DNA of 64,000 nt from Saprospiraceae bacterium. Lineage in GTDB: Bacteria; Bacteroidota; Bacteroidia; Chitinophagales; Saprospiraceae. A program made the translations under genes and the position numbers. This document shows, piece after piece, positions 9,928 to 18,464 of the stretch. Under the pieces are notes generated by a model that did not search any database, had not been told where the DNA came from, and worked only from the letters and a program-made list of their open reading frames with translations. The stretch is from assembly GCA_020630435.1 (NCBI GenBank), contig JAHDBJ010000017.1:23016-87015 (forward strand), read 5' to 3'. Numbering within the stretch: position 1 is the first letter of the stretch; the number at the start of each line of letters is the position of its first letter.

Positions 9928-10058
9928 AGAAAAATTTTAAATTGGTTGAATAATACCTTTAAAACTTTTCAAAGAGTACTATTATTTGTTAAGGAAGGTT
10001 AAGTCTTACTTACGAGCATATTAAAGAAAAATACGATAAATCAAATGCTGTTAAAAAA

Positions 10059-10565
10059 TTAACGAACGACTCCCCTCCTCCCCAATTCAATGACTTCACA
10101 ATCTTTTATTTGTCCTTCTTCTAAAGCAAATCGAACCAGCGTCCGCATTTTGTGAAAACCATGATGACCACAGGCACCAGGGTTAATATGTAATAAGCCA
10201 TATCTTTTATCCGCCATAATCTTCAAAATATGAGAATGCCCACAGATGAACAATTTAGGAGGATGTTGTTCAATCATCGGGCGAGTACGTCGATTATATC
10301 GAGTAGGATAACCACCAATATGCGTTATCCATACGTCAACACCTTCACATTCAAAACGCAAATCTTCTGGAAATGCACGCCTAATTTTTTGATTATCAAT
10401 ATTACCATAAACGGCTCTAAAAGGCTTAAAAGCCTCCAATTCTTCTACAATATCAAAACTTCCTATATCCCCAGCATGCCAGATTTCATCACAATCTTCA
10501 AAGTATTCAAATACCTTTTCATCTAAATAACTATGCGTATCTGACAATAAGCCTATCTTTTTCAT
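10059..10565 (-). CDS. YfcE/MJ0936 family metallophosphoesterase
   Basis: This 168-residue protein carries the calcineurin-like phosphoesterase motifs in order: S-D-T-H (Asp9, His11), G-D-I-G near 35, G-N-I-D near 55, and G-H-S-H near 110. The final histidines bind two metal ions. The family hydrolyses phosphodiesters in vitro, and the natural substrate is usually unknown. The short length without extra domains matches the YfcE/MJ0936 group. It is divergently oriented from the DUF2809 gene, with a 103-base spacer containing a promoter for the latter. Confidence 0.9.
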   Translation of the reverse strand: MKKIGLLSDTHSYLDEKVFEYFEDCDEIWHAGDIGSFDIVEELEAFKPFRAVYGNIDNQKIRRAFPEDLRFECEGVDVWITHIGGYPTRYNRRTRPMIEQHPPKLFICGHSHILKIMADKRYGLLHINPGACGHHGFHKMRTLVRFALEEGQIKDCEVIELGRRGVVR

Positions 10566-10636
10566 ATAAAAATCCTGTTAATTCAGCTTCACAATGAAGA
10601 ATTCTATTATAAAATCGTATACAATTTCTATTTCTT

Positions 10637-10644
10637 TACCTTTG
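10637..10644 (+). promoter_or_regulatory. Bacteroidota-type -7 element (TACCTTTG)
   Basis: TACCTTTG fits the Bacteroidota -7 consensus TAnnTTTG and lies 24 bases before the DUF2809 start codon. I see no good -33 TTG at the usual distance, so the element is only partly supported. Confidence 0.5.
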
Positions 10645-10668
10645 CAATTTACTCAATTCACTTAGTGC

Positions 10669-11031
10669 ATGAAAATAAACAAACGATATATTTGGCTTTT
10701 CATCATTTTATTTTTGGTAGAATTATGTATTGCCTTATTCGTACACGATAGGATTATTCGCCCATTTGTAGGAGATGTCTTAGTGGTAGTATTGATTTAT
10801 TTCTTTTTAAAAATATTTTGGAATGCACCTAATTGGAAAGTCGCTTTAGTTGTACTTATTTTTGCTTTTAGTGTAGAGATTTTGCAGTATTTCAATATTG
10901 TAGAACTACTAGGGTTAGAAGGGAATCCTATCCTTGCAACCATTATTGGGCGAACTTTCGATCCAAAAGATCTCTTAGCTTATAGTATTGGTTTTTTATT
11001 AATCGTATTCTTTGATAAAAAGAACTTGTAA
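10669..11031 (+). CDS. DUF2809 family membrane protein
   Basis: The 120-residue protein is almost entirely hydrophobic, with about four membrane helices. It carries the DUF2809 signature, in which H-D-R-I-I-R-P-F-V-G-D-V-L-V-V follows the first helix. A second conserved part, G-R-T-F-D-P-K-D-L-L-A-Y, comes before the last helix. The family has no known activity and the conserved polar residues sit at helix ends. A TACCTTTG promoter element lies 24 bases upstream. It converges on the GldA-like gene with a 17-base gap. Confidence 0.85.
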   Translation: MKINKRYIWLFIILFLVELCIALFVHDRIIRPFVGDVLVVVLIYFFLKIFWNAPNWKVALVVLIFAFSVEILQYFNIVELLGLEGNPILATIIGRTFDPKDLLAYSIGFLLIVFFDKKNL

Positions 11032-11048
11032 CGCTATCCAATAAAAAC

Positions 11049-11954
11049 TCACTTTGTTAAATTCTGGAATATATTTTCAATAGAAACTTTTTCCTTTTTG
11101 AGTTCTAAAAGCGTTAAACCTTCTGAAACTACAAAACGATAAACCTCAGCCCTCACATCTTTTTCTGTTTTAAATATCAATTTCCATTTATGCTCGTCTT
11201 GAGCAATAACTTGCTCAAGGGCAGGAATCTTCTCAAAAAGAGAAGCAACACAAGGTTCTTCAACTTCAATGATAATGCTTTGTGTGTTATTTGTATTAAA
11301 CTGAAGTTTATCAATCGTCTCATTTACTACAATTTGTCCTCTATTAATAATAATGACTCGATCACAAACAGCCTGAACTTCTTGCATAATATGTGTAGAA
11401 AAAATTACTGTTTTTTCTTTGCCTATTGTCCTGATTAAATTTCGAATATCAACCAACTGATTCGGATCTAGACCTGAAGTAGGTTCATCCAAAATTAAGA
11501 CTTGCGGATCATGGATCATCGCTTGTGCCAATCCAACTCGTTGTCGATATCCTTTGGATAGCATCCCAATTTTTTTATGTTGCTCTATTTCTAAACCTGT
11601 CAATTCGATCATCTCTGCCACCCGCTGTTTTTTACTAGAAATTTTATGCAGTCCCGCAATAAATTGGAGGTACTCTTTGACGTACATATCTTTGTACAAT
11701 GGATTATGTTCTGGCAAATAGCCAATCTGTTGGCGACATTTTATTGAATCCTTATATACATTAAAACCACATACTTCTATATGACCATTAGAGGGCATCG
11801 TGTAGCCTGTAATCATTTTCATAGTGGTAGTCTTTCCTGCGCCATTAGGACCTAAAAATCCTAATACTTGACCCTCATTAGCATCGAAAGAAATATCATT
11901 GACGGCTTTTTGCGCACCATATATTTTAGAAAGTTGACGAACAGCTACTGACAT
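11049..11954 (-). CDS. gldA: GldA-like ABC transporter ATP-binding protein
   Basis: This 301-residue ATPase has Walker A G-P-N-G-A-G-K-T at residues 35-42, the signature L-S-K-G-Y-R-Q-R near 135, and Walker B L-I-L-D-E-P. A C-terminal extension of about 80 residues is typical of GldA. In Flavobacterium johnsoniae, GldA acts with the membrane proteins GldF and GldG and is required for gliding. No permease gene is next to it here, so the partners must lie elsewhere. Because this subfamily is hard to separate from other ABC-2 ATPases, the symbol is probable rather than proven. It has its own 380-base upstream region. Confidence 0.75.
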   Translation of the reverse strand: MSVAVRQLSKIYGAQKAVNDISFDANEGQVLGFLGPNGAGKTTTMKMITGYTMPSNGHIEVCGFNVYKDSIKCRQQIGYLPEHNPLYKDMYVKEYLQFIAGLHKISSKKQRVAEMIELTGLEIEQHKKIGMLSKGYRQRVGLAQAMIHDPQVLILDEPTSGLDPNQLVDIRNLIRTIGKEKTVIFSTHIMQEVQAVCDRVIIINRGQIVVNETIDKLQFNTNNTQSIIIEVEEPCVASLFEKIPALEQVIAQDEHKWKLIFKTEKDVRAEVYRFVVSEGLTLLELKKEKVSIENIFQNLTK

Positions 11955-12334
11955 AATTATAATTTATGTTTTTTTAACGGTTTAAAATTAATGCAAATTG
12001 TTTAGAAAGTAATTTGAATAAATTTAATACTGGATATTTCTCTACAAAAAAAATTGGTGTACAGCATATTTCATGTCATGTAATATGTATTTTAAGGACA
12101 TAAATATGTTTAATTCTAATATTGACAAAATCGATTTATTTTCATCAATCAAGACCATTTTATTTTTAGTTAAAAACAGTAGTTTTTTACCAAAATACAT
12201 TTTACAAAAGTGTTACAAATAAAATTTTATTATCATTTTTTTAATTAGTGTAAAATTTACATTTATATTTACGATATTAACAACACTTAGTACCAAAAAT
12301 GGTATTACATTATTCATACCTATTTAACTAACCT
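11955..12334. other. Divergent intergenic region between gldA-like gene and pgmB
   Basis: This 380-base AT-rich gap must contain the promoters of both flanking genes. A weak TATATTTA element near 12263 lies about 70 bases before the pgmB start and resembles the Bacteroidota -7 box without its final G. I see no ORF, RNA gene or strong repeat. Confidence 0.5.
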
Positions 12335-13003
12335 ATGCCTTCAATTAGAGCTTGTATTTTTGATTTAGATGGTGTCATTGTAGATACTGCAAAATATCAT
12401 TTCATCGCATGGAGAAGACTAGCGAACGAACTTGGATTTGATTTCAATGAAGAAGATAATGAAAAATTGAAAGGTGTCAGTAGAGTTGACTCCCTAAATC
12501 TAATCCTAAAATGGGGTGGCGTTCAATTGACCGATGTTGAAAAAACTGAATGGGCGGCTAAAAAGAATGAATGGTATCTAGAATATGTGAAACAAATGCC
12601 TGCTAGTGAAATATTAGAAGGTGTCCTTCCTTTTCTAGAAGATTTACAAGCTAACAATATTAAAATAGTTTTAGGCTCTGCATCAAAAAATGCCACTACT
12701 ATCCTAAAGCAAATTGGAATTATAGATATGTTTGATGCTATCATTGATGGGACGAAAACAACAAAAGGCAAACCAGATCCCCAAGTGTTTCAACTAGGGG
12801 CTAAAGCCGTAAATGTTAGCCCTAATGAATGTATCGTTTTTGAAGATGCTGAAAAAGGTGTCCAAGCAGCTAATGCTGGTGGTTTTCATTCTATTGGAGT
12901 GGGTAGTCCCGAAGTACTTAGTCATGCGGATTATGTTATTTCAGGGTTTGAGAATCTCACACCTGCTGACATCTTTCAAAAAATAGCAACTGAAAGTGTA
13001 TAA
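12335..13003 (+). CDS. pgmB: Beta-phosphoglucomutase
   Basis: The 222-residue HAD-superfamily protein opens with the catalytic D10-x-D12-G-V-I-V-D-T motif. It contains the G-V-S-R-V-D-S cap loop near 48, S-A-S-K-N near 114, and K-P-D-P followed by E-D-A near 146-171. This combination is diagnostic of beta-phosphoglucomutase. It interconverts beta-glucose-1-phosphate and glucose-6-phosphate in the cytoplasm. The next gene encodes a GH65 phosphorylase, which yields beta-glucose-1-phosphate, so the pair forms a standard phosphorolytic route for maltose-type sugars. Confidence 0.95.
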   Translation: MPSIRACIFDLDGVIVDTAKYHFIAWRRLANELGFDFNEEDNEKLKGVSRVDSLNLILKWGGVQLTDVEKTEWAAKKNEWYLEYVKQMPASEILEGVLPFLEDLQANNIKIVLGSASKNATTILKQIGIIDMFDAIIDGTKTTKGKPDPQVFQLGAKAVNVSPNECIVFEDAEKGVQAANAGGFHSIGVGSPEVLSHADYVISGFENLTPADIFQKIATESV

Positions 13004-13017
13004 TTATTTATAATAAC

Positions 13018-13100
13018 TAGAGTATCTATCTAGTCTGGATTAAAAATGTACTAATTTTCAAATAAAATACATTTCTAATAAAGTACACTCAGATACTCTA
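13018..13100. repeat. 10-bp inverted repeat flanking the pgmB-GH65 spacer
   Basis: TAGAGTATCT at 13018-13027 is the exact reverse complement of AGATACTCTA at 13091-13100, with weaker pairing (AATGTA/TACATT) between them. It fills most of the 128-base spacer between pgmB and the GH65 gene. It could be a processing or attenuation hairpin. No T-run follows. Confidence 0.45.
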
Positions 13101-13131
13101 TGAACAAACAAATCACCAATTAAATAATACT

Positions 13132-15435
13132 ATGAAGCAATACCTAAAAGCTGATCCTTGGAGTATTATCGAAGAAGGATTTCACAGAGCGTATAACGAA
13201 AATTCCGAAAGTATCTTTAGCATCGGAAATGGTCGAATGGGACAACGTGCTAATTTCGAAGAAAAATTTACTGGAAAAACCCTACAAGGTAGTTATGTAG
13301 CTGGCGTTTATTATCCTGATAAAACAAGAGTTGGATGGTGGAAAAATGGTTATCCAGAATATTTTGCCAAGGTACTCAATGCACCAAATTGGATAGGTAT
13401 TGACATTACAATTAATGGTAAAGCCCTAGACCTAAATCAATGTGAAGTAGAAGATTTTCGTCGGGAATTAAACATGAAAGAAGGTTATCTAGAACGTTCT
13501 TTTATTGCAAAAATGAAAAACGGTGTTAAAGTCAAAGTTAACTCAAAACGTTTTTGTAGCATTGTAGAAGATGAAGTTGGTGCAATACGATATTCTATCA
13601 CGCCTTTAAATTATAGTGGTGTCATTGATATTACGCCTTATATTGATGCAGACATTGTCAATAAAGATTCTAATTATGATGAAAAATTCTGGAACGAAAT
13701 TGATAGAGAAGTACGAAGAAGACAAGGGTATATCGTTGCAGAAACTAAAAAAACAGCCTTCCAAGTTGCAACAGGAATGAAATTCTCTATTACTGTTGAA
13801 GAAGAAGATATTGATTTTGATTCTAAAAAAATCAACAAAGAGAAATACGTTGGAAATAAAGTAAGCATTGGTGTCAGTGAGGGGAGTGAATTGGTTGTTT
13901 ACAAATATGCAGCTTACCTTTCTTCTGAAAACCACTCAAAGAAAGAATTATTAGGAAATTGTAAATCTGTGGTAAAAAATGCCTTTAAAAAAGGATTCAA
14001 TACATTACTTAGTGAGCATAAAAATGCTTGGGCTGCAAAATGGGAAGAAAGTGACATAATCATAGAGGGCGATGTTTCGGCTCAACAAGGAATCCGTTTT
14101 AATATTTTTCATCTTAATCAAACCTACACAGGTGAAGATGAACGATTGAATATCGGTCCTAAAGGATTTACAGGTGAAAAATATGGCGGAAGTACCTATT
14201 GGGACACCGAAGCATATTGCCTTCCCTTTTACCTTTCTACTGCCGACCAAAGAGTTGCCCGAAATCTATTAGTCTATCGACATCGACATCTTGAAAAAGC
14301 AATCGAAAATGCTGGTAAACTAGGTTTTGTAAAGGGTGCTGCACTATATCCGATGGTAACAATGAATGGTGAAGAGTGCCATAACGAATGGGAGATTACC
14401 TTTGAAGAAATTCATAGAAATGGAGCTATCGCATATGCCATTTACGATTATATCAATTATACTGGTGATGTTAATTATCTAGCAGAATATGGTCTAGAAG
14501 TCCTTATTGGAATTGCTAGATTTTGGAAGCAACGGGTACATATGTCTGCCGCAAAAGGTAAGTATGTAATGTTGGGTGTGACTGGTCCGAATGAATACGA
14601 AAACAACGTCAACAATAACTGGTATACCAATTACATTGCAACTTGGTGTATGAAATATACCTTAGAGTCTATTGCTCATGTTAAACAAACGAGTCCACAA
14701 CGTTATGCTGAAATCTGTTCTAAGATTAACTTCATTGAAATTCGAGAGTCTGACGATTGGAAAGAAATTATTGATAATATGTATTATCCAGAAGATAAGG
14801 AAAAAGGTATTTTCTTACAACAGGATAATTTCTTAGATAAAGAAATCATTAAGGTAAAAGACTTAGACCCTACACACCTTCCGCTTAATCAAAAATGGTC
14901 TTGGGATAGAATTTTACGTTCTTGTTTCATTAAACAAGCCGATGTACTCCAAGGATTGTACTTCTTTGAAGACCAGTTTGATGTAGATACTATTCGTAGA
15001 AACTTTGAATTTTACGAGCCAATTACTGTTCATGAATCTTCTCTTTCTCCTTGTGTTCACTCTATTCAAGCCGCTTTATTAGGAATGGAAGAAAAGGCTT
15101 ATGAGATGTATCTCCGTACAGCACGTTTAGATTTGGATGATTATAATAACGATACGGAAGATGGCTTGCATATTACCAGTATGGCAGGAACGTGGATGGC
15201 AATCGTAAAAGGATTTGGTGGTATGCGAGTAAAAGATGACAAATTACATTTAAATCCTTTCATCCCTAAAAAATGGAAAGGATTTGCATTCAAAATTAGG
15301 TTCAGAGGCGCACTACTCCAAATAAAAGTAGGACAGGAAAAAACAGAAATATTAAATCTAAGTGACACGCCTGTTTCTATTATTTTAAATGGAAAAGATT
15401 ATGCCTTGAATGCTGTAGAAAATTTAGTATTGTAA
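13132..15435 (+). CDS. Glycoside hydrolase family 65 phosphorylase (probable maltose phosphorylase)
   Basis: The 767-residue protein has the three GH65 parts: an N-terminal beta-sandwich, an (alpha/alpha)6 barrel and a small C-terminal beta domain. The catalytic acid lies in G-P-N-E-Y-E at Glu488, almost the same position as Glu487 of Lactobacillus brevis maltose phosphorylase. The phosphate-binding loop H-E-S-S-L-S-P-C-V-H is intact near residue 635. That marks an inverting phosphorylase rather than a hydrolase. Maltose plus phosphate to glucose and beta-glucose-1-phosphate is the best guess. Trehalose or kojibiose specificity cannot be excluded from sequence. The pgmB neighbour consumes the product. 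Confidence 0.9.
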   Translation: MKQYLKADPWSIIEEGFHRAYNENSESIFSIGNGRMGQRANFEEKFTGKTLQGSYVAGVYYPDKTRVGWWKNGYPEYFAKVLNAPNWIGIDITINGKALDLNQCEVEDFRRELNMKEGYLERSFIAKMKNGVKVKVNSKRFCSIVEDEVGAIRYSITPLNYSGVIDITPYIDADIVNKDSNYDEKFWNEIDREVRRRQGYIVAETKKTAFQVATGMKFSITVEEEDIDFDSKKINKEKYVGNKVSIGVSEGSELVVYKYAAYLSSENHSKKELLGNCKSVVKNAFKKGFNTLLSEHKNAWAAKWEESDIIIEGDVSAQQGIRFNIFHLNQTYTGEDERLNIGPKGFTGEKYGGSTYWDTEAYCLPFYLSTADQRVARNLLVYRHRHLEKAIENAGKLGFVKGAALYPMVTMNGEECHNEWEITFEEIHRNGAIAYAIYDYINYTGDVNYLAEYGLEVLIGIARFWKQRVHMSAAKGKYVMLGVTGPNEYENNVNNNWYTNYIATWCMKYTLESIAHVKQTSPQRYAEICSKINFIEIRESDDWKEIIDNMYYPEDKEKGIFLQQDNFLDKEIIKVKDLDPTHLPLNQKWSWDRILRSCFIKQADVLQGLYFFEDQFDVDTIRRNFEFYEPITVHESSLSPCVHSIQAALLGMEEKAYEMYLRTARLDLDDYNNDTEDGLHITSMAGTWMAIVKGFGGMRVKDDKLHLNPFIPKKWKGFAFKIRFRGALLQIKVGQEKTEILNLSDTPVSIILNGKDYALNAVENLVL

Positions 15436-15449
15436 GTAGTAATAAAGTA

Positions 15450-15488
15450 TGTCTGATCCAAAGTTTAATTTTTGGATCAGACATTTTA
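15450..15488 (+). terminator. Terminator after GH65 gene
   Basis: A perfect 13-base-pair stem (TGTCTGATCCAAA at 15450-15462 with 15471-15483) with an 8-base loop is followed by a short T-rich stretch. It lies 14 bases past the GH65 stop and 26 bases before the next GH13 start, so it may tune rather than fully stop read-through. Confidence 0.75.
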
Positions 15489-15514
15489 TAATAACCAAAT
15501 AAACGTTCATTGTA

Positions 15515-16936
15515 ATGAAAACCTTATTAAGAATAGCCCATTATACCACCATTTTTTCCTTTATATTACTCTTTTCCTGTAAGCAATCACCTTCTGCTTC
15601 AAATAATGAAGGCGATTTAACAGAACAAGAAGATTCTGTTGTGACAGAAACGAGTATGAAAGTTCCCGACTGGGTTAAAAATGCAAATATATATGAAGTT
15701 AACCTACGTCAATATACAAAAGAAGGAACAATTGCAGCATTTGAAAAACACCTACCAAGACTCAAAAATATGGGCGTGGATATTCTTTGGTTTATGCCCA
15801 TTTACCCTATTAGTAAAACAAAAAGAAAAGGCTCTCTTGGCAGTTACTATGCTATTTCTGACTATACTGAAGTAAACCCTGAACATGGTACAAAAGAAGA
15901 GTTTAAAGCACTCATTGATAAAATCCATGAAATGGGAATGAAGATAATATTAGACTGGGTCCCCAATCATACTGGCTGGGATCATAAATGGATAAAGAGT
16001 AACCCCGAATGGTACACAAAAGCAGAAACAGGCGATACAATTACACATACTGTAAATACAGATTGGTACGATGTAGCGGATTTAAATTACGATGCACCTG
16101 GTTTACGTAAAGCGATGATAGAAGATATGCAATATTGGGTTAGAGACATGGATATTGATGGTTTCAGATGTGATGTGGCGGGCATGGTGCCTGGTGATTT
16201 TTGGGTGCAGTTAAGACCAGAATTGGAAAAGATTAAGCCTGTCTTCATGCTAGCCGAAGATGATGAACATACTGATTTTTTCAATACCTGTTTTCAAATG
16301 AATTATGCTTGGGCTGGTAAGGATTTGTTTAGAAAAGTAGCAGAAGGCAAAGCAGATGCAACAGATGTCGATAAGATGCTTAAAAAGTACAAGACTGAAA
16401 ACCCTGCCCATGCTATAAAAATGTATTTCATAACCAACCACGATGAAAATTCATGGAATGACTTCCCGAAAGTGCTTGGTGCAGCAGAAGACGCTCTAGC
16501 AGTCCTTGCCTTTACCTTTGATGGAATGCCTTTAATCTATAGTGGACAAGAAGCAGGACTTTATCAGCGAATTGCCTTTTTTGATAAAGATCAGATAGAT
16601 TGGAAAGATTTTCCTAAACAGGATTTCTATACCAAGCTCCTAGAATTAAAACATAAAAACAAAGCACTATGGAATGGTATTCATGGTGGTAAGCTCGTAA
16701 AAATCTCTACAGGAAACGATAAAAAAGTTTATGCTTTTACAAGAGAAAAAGATGGGGACAGAGTCATTGTATTTATTAATCTTTCAGGAAAGAACCAAGA
16801 AATAAAAGCAGACCTAAGTGGTATAGAAGGTAACTATACCAATGTTTTTGCTCGAACGACCAATGACTTAGACAAAGAATTGTCGTTGACGCTTAAACCT
16901 TGGGAATATGCAGTCTTCGCAAACAATGAATTTTAG
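15515..16936 (+). CDS. GH13 alpha-amylase family lipoprotein
   Basis: The 473-residue enzyme starts with a lipoprotein signal ending F-S-C (cysteine at residue 22). The (beta/alpha)8 barrel begins about residue 55 with I-Y-E-V-N-L-R-Q-Y. Catalytic residues are visible: the nucleophile Asp220 in D-G-F-R-C-D-V, the acid Glu248 in M-L-A-E-D, and Asp310 in N-H-D-E-N-S. A short C-terminal beta domain follows. It should cleave alpha-1,4-glucans at the cell envelope. The gene stands between the phosphorylase and the sugar carrier (50-base gap to the latter). Confidence 0.92.
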   Translation: MKTLLRIAHYTTIFSFILLFSCKQSPSASNNEGDLTEQEDSVVTETSMKVPDWVKNANIYEVNLRQYTKEGTIAAFEKHLPRLKNMGVDILWFMPIYPISKTKRKGSLGSYYAISDYTEVNPEHGTKEEFKALIDKIHEMGMKIILDWVPNHTGWDHKWIKSNPEWYTKAETGDTITHTVNTDWYDVADLNYDAPGLRKAMIEDMQYWVRDMDIDGFRCDVAGMVPGDFWVQLRPELEKIKPVFMLAEDDEHTDFFNTCFQMNYAWAGKDLFRKVAEGKADATDVDKMLKKYKTENPAHAIKMYFITNHDENSWNDFPKVLGAAEDALAVLAFTFDGMPLIYSGQEAGLYQRIAFFDKDQIDWKDFPKQDFYTKLLELKHKNKALWNGIHGGKLVKISTGNDKKVYAFTREKDGDRVIVFINLSGKNQEIKADLSGIEGNYTNVFARTTNDLDKELSLTLKPWEYAVFANNEF

Positions 16937-16986
16937 TGTATCGTAAAGCAACTTAAAATTACTTTTAAACTATTAAAACAAAAATT

Positions 16987-18381
16987 ATGGCTGGAGGAAC
17001 GATATTAGATAACATAAAAGTGGGTGGTAAACAAAAACCAAGACTAAGCCTTTATAATATCATTATGATGAGCTTTGGGTTCATGGGAATTCAAATGGGT
17101 TTTGGATTACAGAATGCAAATGCCAGTAGAATCTTACAAACCTTTGGTGCAGATACTCATCAACTGTCATGGTTTTGGTTGGTTGCTCCTATTACAGGAA
17201 TGCTAGTACAACCTATTATAGGTCATTATAGTGATAGAACTTGGAACTTTTTAGGAAGAAGAAAGCCATATTTTTTGATTGGTGCCATTCTCGCATCAAT
17301 AGGCTTAATATTGATGCCAAATGCTTCGATGTTTACAGCGTTTTTACCTGCACTTTGGGTAGGTGCTGGAATGTTGATGATCATGGATGCTTCGATAAAC
17401 GTAGCCATGGAACCATTTAGAGCCTTAGTAGCAGATAAACTGCCTACAGATCAACGAACCTTAGGTTTTTCTGTTCAAACTATCTTAATTGGTCTTGGAG
17501 CTGTTGCTGGTTCTTGGCTACCTTATGTCCTTACCAATTGGTTTGGAATATCGAATCAAGCCGCTGCTGGTCAAGTCCCCCCCAATTTAATCTGGTCTTT
17601 TGTTTTAGGTGCTGCTGCTTTAATGATTACCATCATATTGACTGTTATTACAACCAAAGAATATCCCCCCGAAGTACAAGATTCTTTTGCTGGTGATGAA
17701 GGTCATGTTGAAGAAGAAAGTGGAGGGATAGGTCAAATTTTTAAGGACTTTGCTAGTATGCCCAAAACCATGAAGCAACTTGGTATCGTACAATTTTTCT
17801 CTTGGTTTGCTTTATTCTCTATGTGGGTTTTTACTACTCCAGCTTTAGCACAACACGTATGGGGACTTCCTGCTTCTGACCATACTTCTGCCGCTTATAG
17901 CGAAGCAGGTGACTATGTTGGTTATATTTTTGGTATCTATAACTTGGTCGCAACCATCTTTGCTTTTTTATTGCCTACAATTGCAAAAATGATTGGTCGA
18001 AAAACAACTCATACAGTTGCTCTAATTTGTGGCGGTCTAGGATTAATATCCATTATGTTTATTACGGATCCCTCTCAAAAAGCATGGCTCAATTTCTCTA
18101 TGATAGGGGTTGGAATTGCTTGGGCTAGTATATTGGCAATGCCTTATGCTATCCTAGCGGGTTCTATCCCTGTTCGAAAAATGGGGGTTTATATGGGAAT
18201 TTTTAACTTCTTTATCACTTTCCCTCAAATTGTAAATGGAATTTTTGGTGGACCAATCGTAAAATATGTCTATGACGATTATGCCATTTACGCCTTAGTA
18301 ATGGCTGGTGTCTTTATGATTTTAGGAGGTCTAAGTGTCTATTTTGTAGAAGATAAAGACGATACTGTAATACAAAACTAA
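16987..18381 (+). CDS. MFS sugar transporter (probable maltose/maltooligosaccharide importer)
   Basis: The 464-residue protein has twelve predicted membrane helices with a central hydrophilic loop at about 225-260. The MFS loop 2-3 signature appears as G-H-Y-S-D-R-T-W-N-F-L-G-R-R-K-P-Y near residue 80. This form, with W-x-x-x-G-R-R-K-P-Y, is shared with the SLC45-like and GPH-like sugar carriers found in Bacteroidota starch clusters. Position between two amylase genes and near the GH65/pgmB pair makes maltose or a short glucan the likely substrate. No SusC/SusD pair is present, so outer-membrane uptake must use another route. Confidence 0.88.
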   Translation: MAGGTILDNIKVGGKQKPRLSLYNIIMMSFGFMGIQMGFGLQNANASRILQTFGADTHQLSWFWLVAPITGMLVQPIIGHYSDRTWNFLGRRKPYFLIGAILASIGLILMPNASMFTAFLPALWVGAGMLMIMDASINVAMEPFRALVADKLPTDQRTLGFSVQTILIGLGAVAGSWLPYVLTNWFGISNQAAAGQVPPNLIWSFVLGAAALMITIILTVITTKEYPPEVQDSFAGDEGHVEEESGGIGQIFKDFASMPKTMKQLGIVQFFSWFALFSMWVFTTPALAQHVWGLPASDHTSAAYSEAGDYVGYIFGIYNLVATIFAFLLPTIAKMIGRKTTHTVALICGGLGLISIMFITDPSQKAWLNFSMIGVGIAWASILAMPYAILAGSIPVRKMGVYMGIFNFFITFPQIVNGIFGGPIVKYVYDDYAIYALVMAGVFMILGGLSVYFVEDKDDTVIQN

Positions 18382-18407
18382 TCCTTTTCTATTTTAATAT
18401 ATTCAAG

Positions 18408-18446
18408 ATATGCCATATTAGAACGTGTTTAATATGGCATATTTTT
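18408..18446 (+). terminator. Terminator after MFS gene
   Basis: ATATGCCATATTA at 18408-18420 pairs perfectly with 18430-18442 around a 9-base loop, followed by a T-run to 18446. It lies between the transporter stop and the next GH13 start. This is the second hairpin punctuating the glucan cluster. Confidence 0.75.
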
Positions 18447-18464
18447 ATAAAAACAAAATTCAAT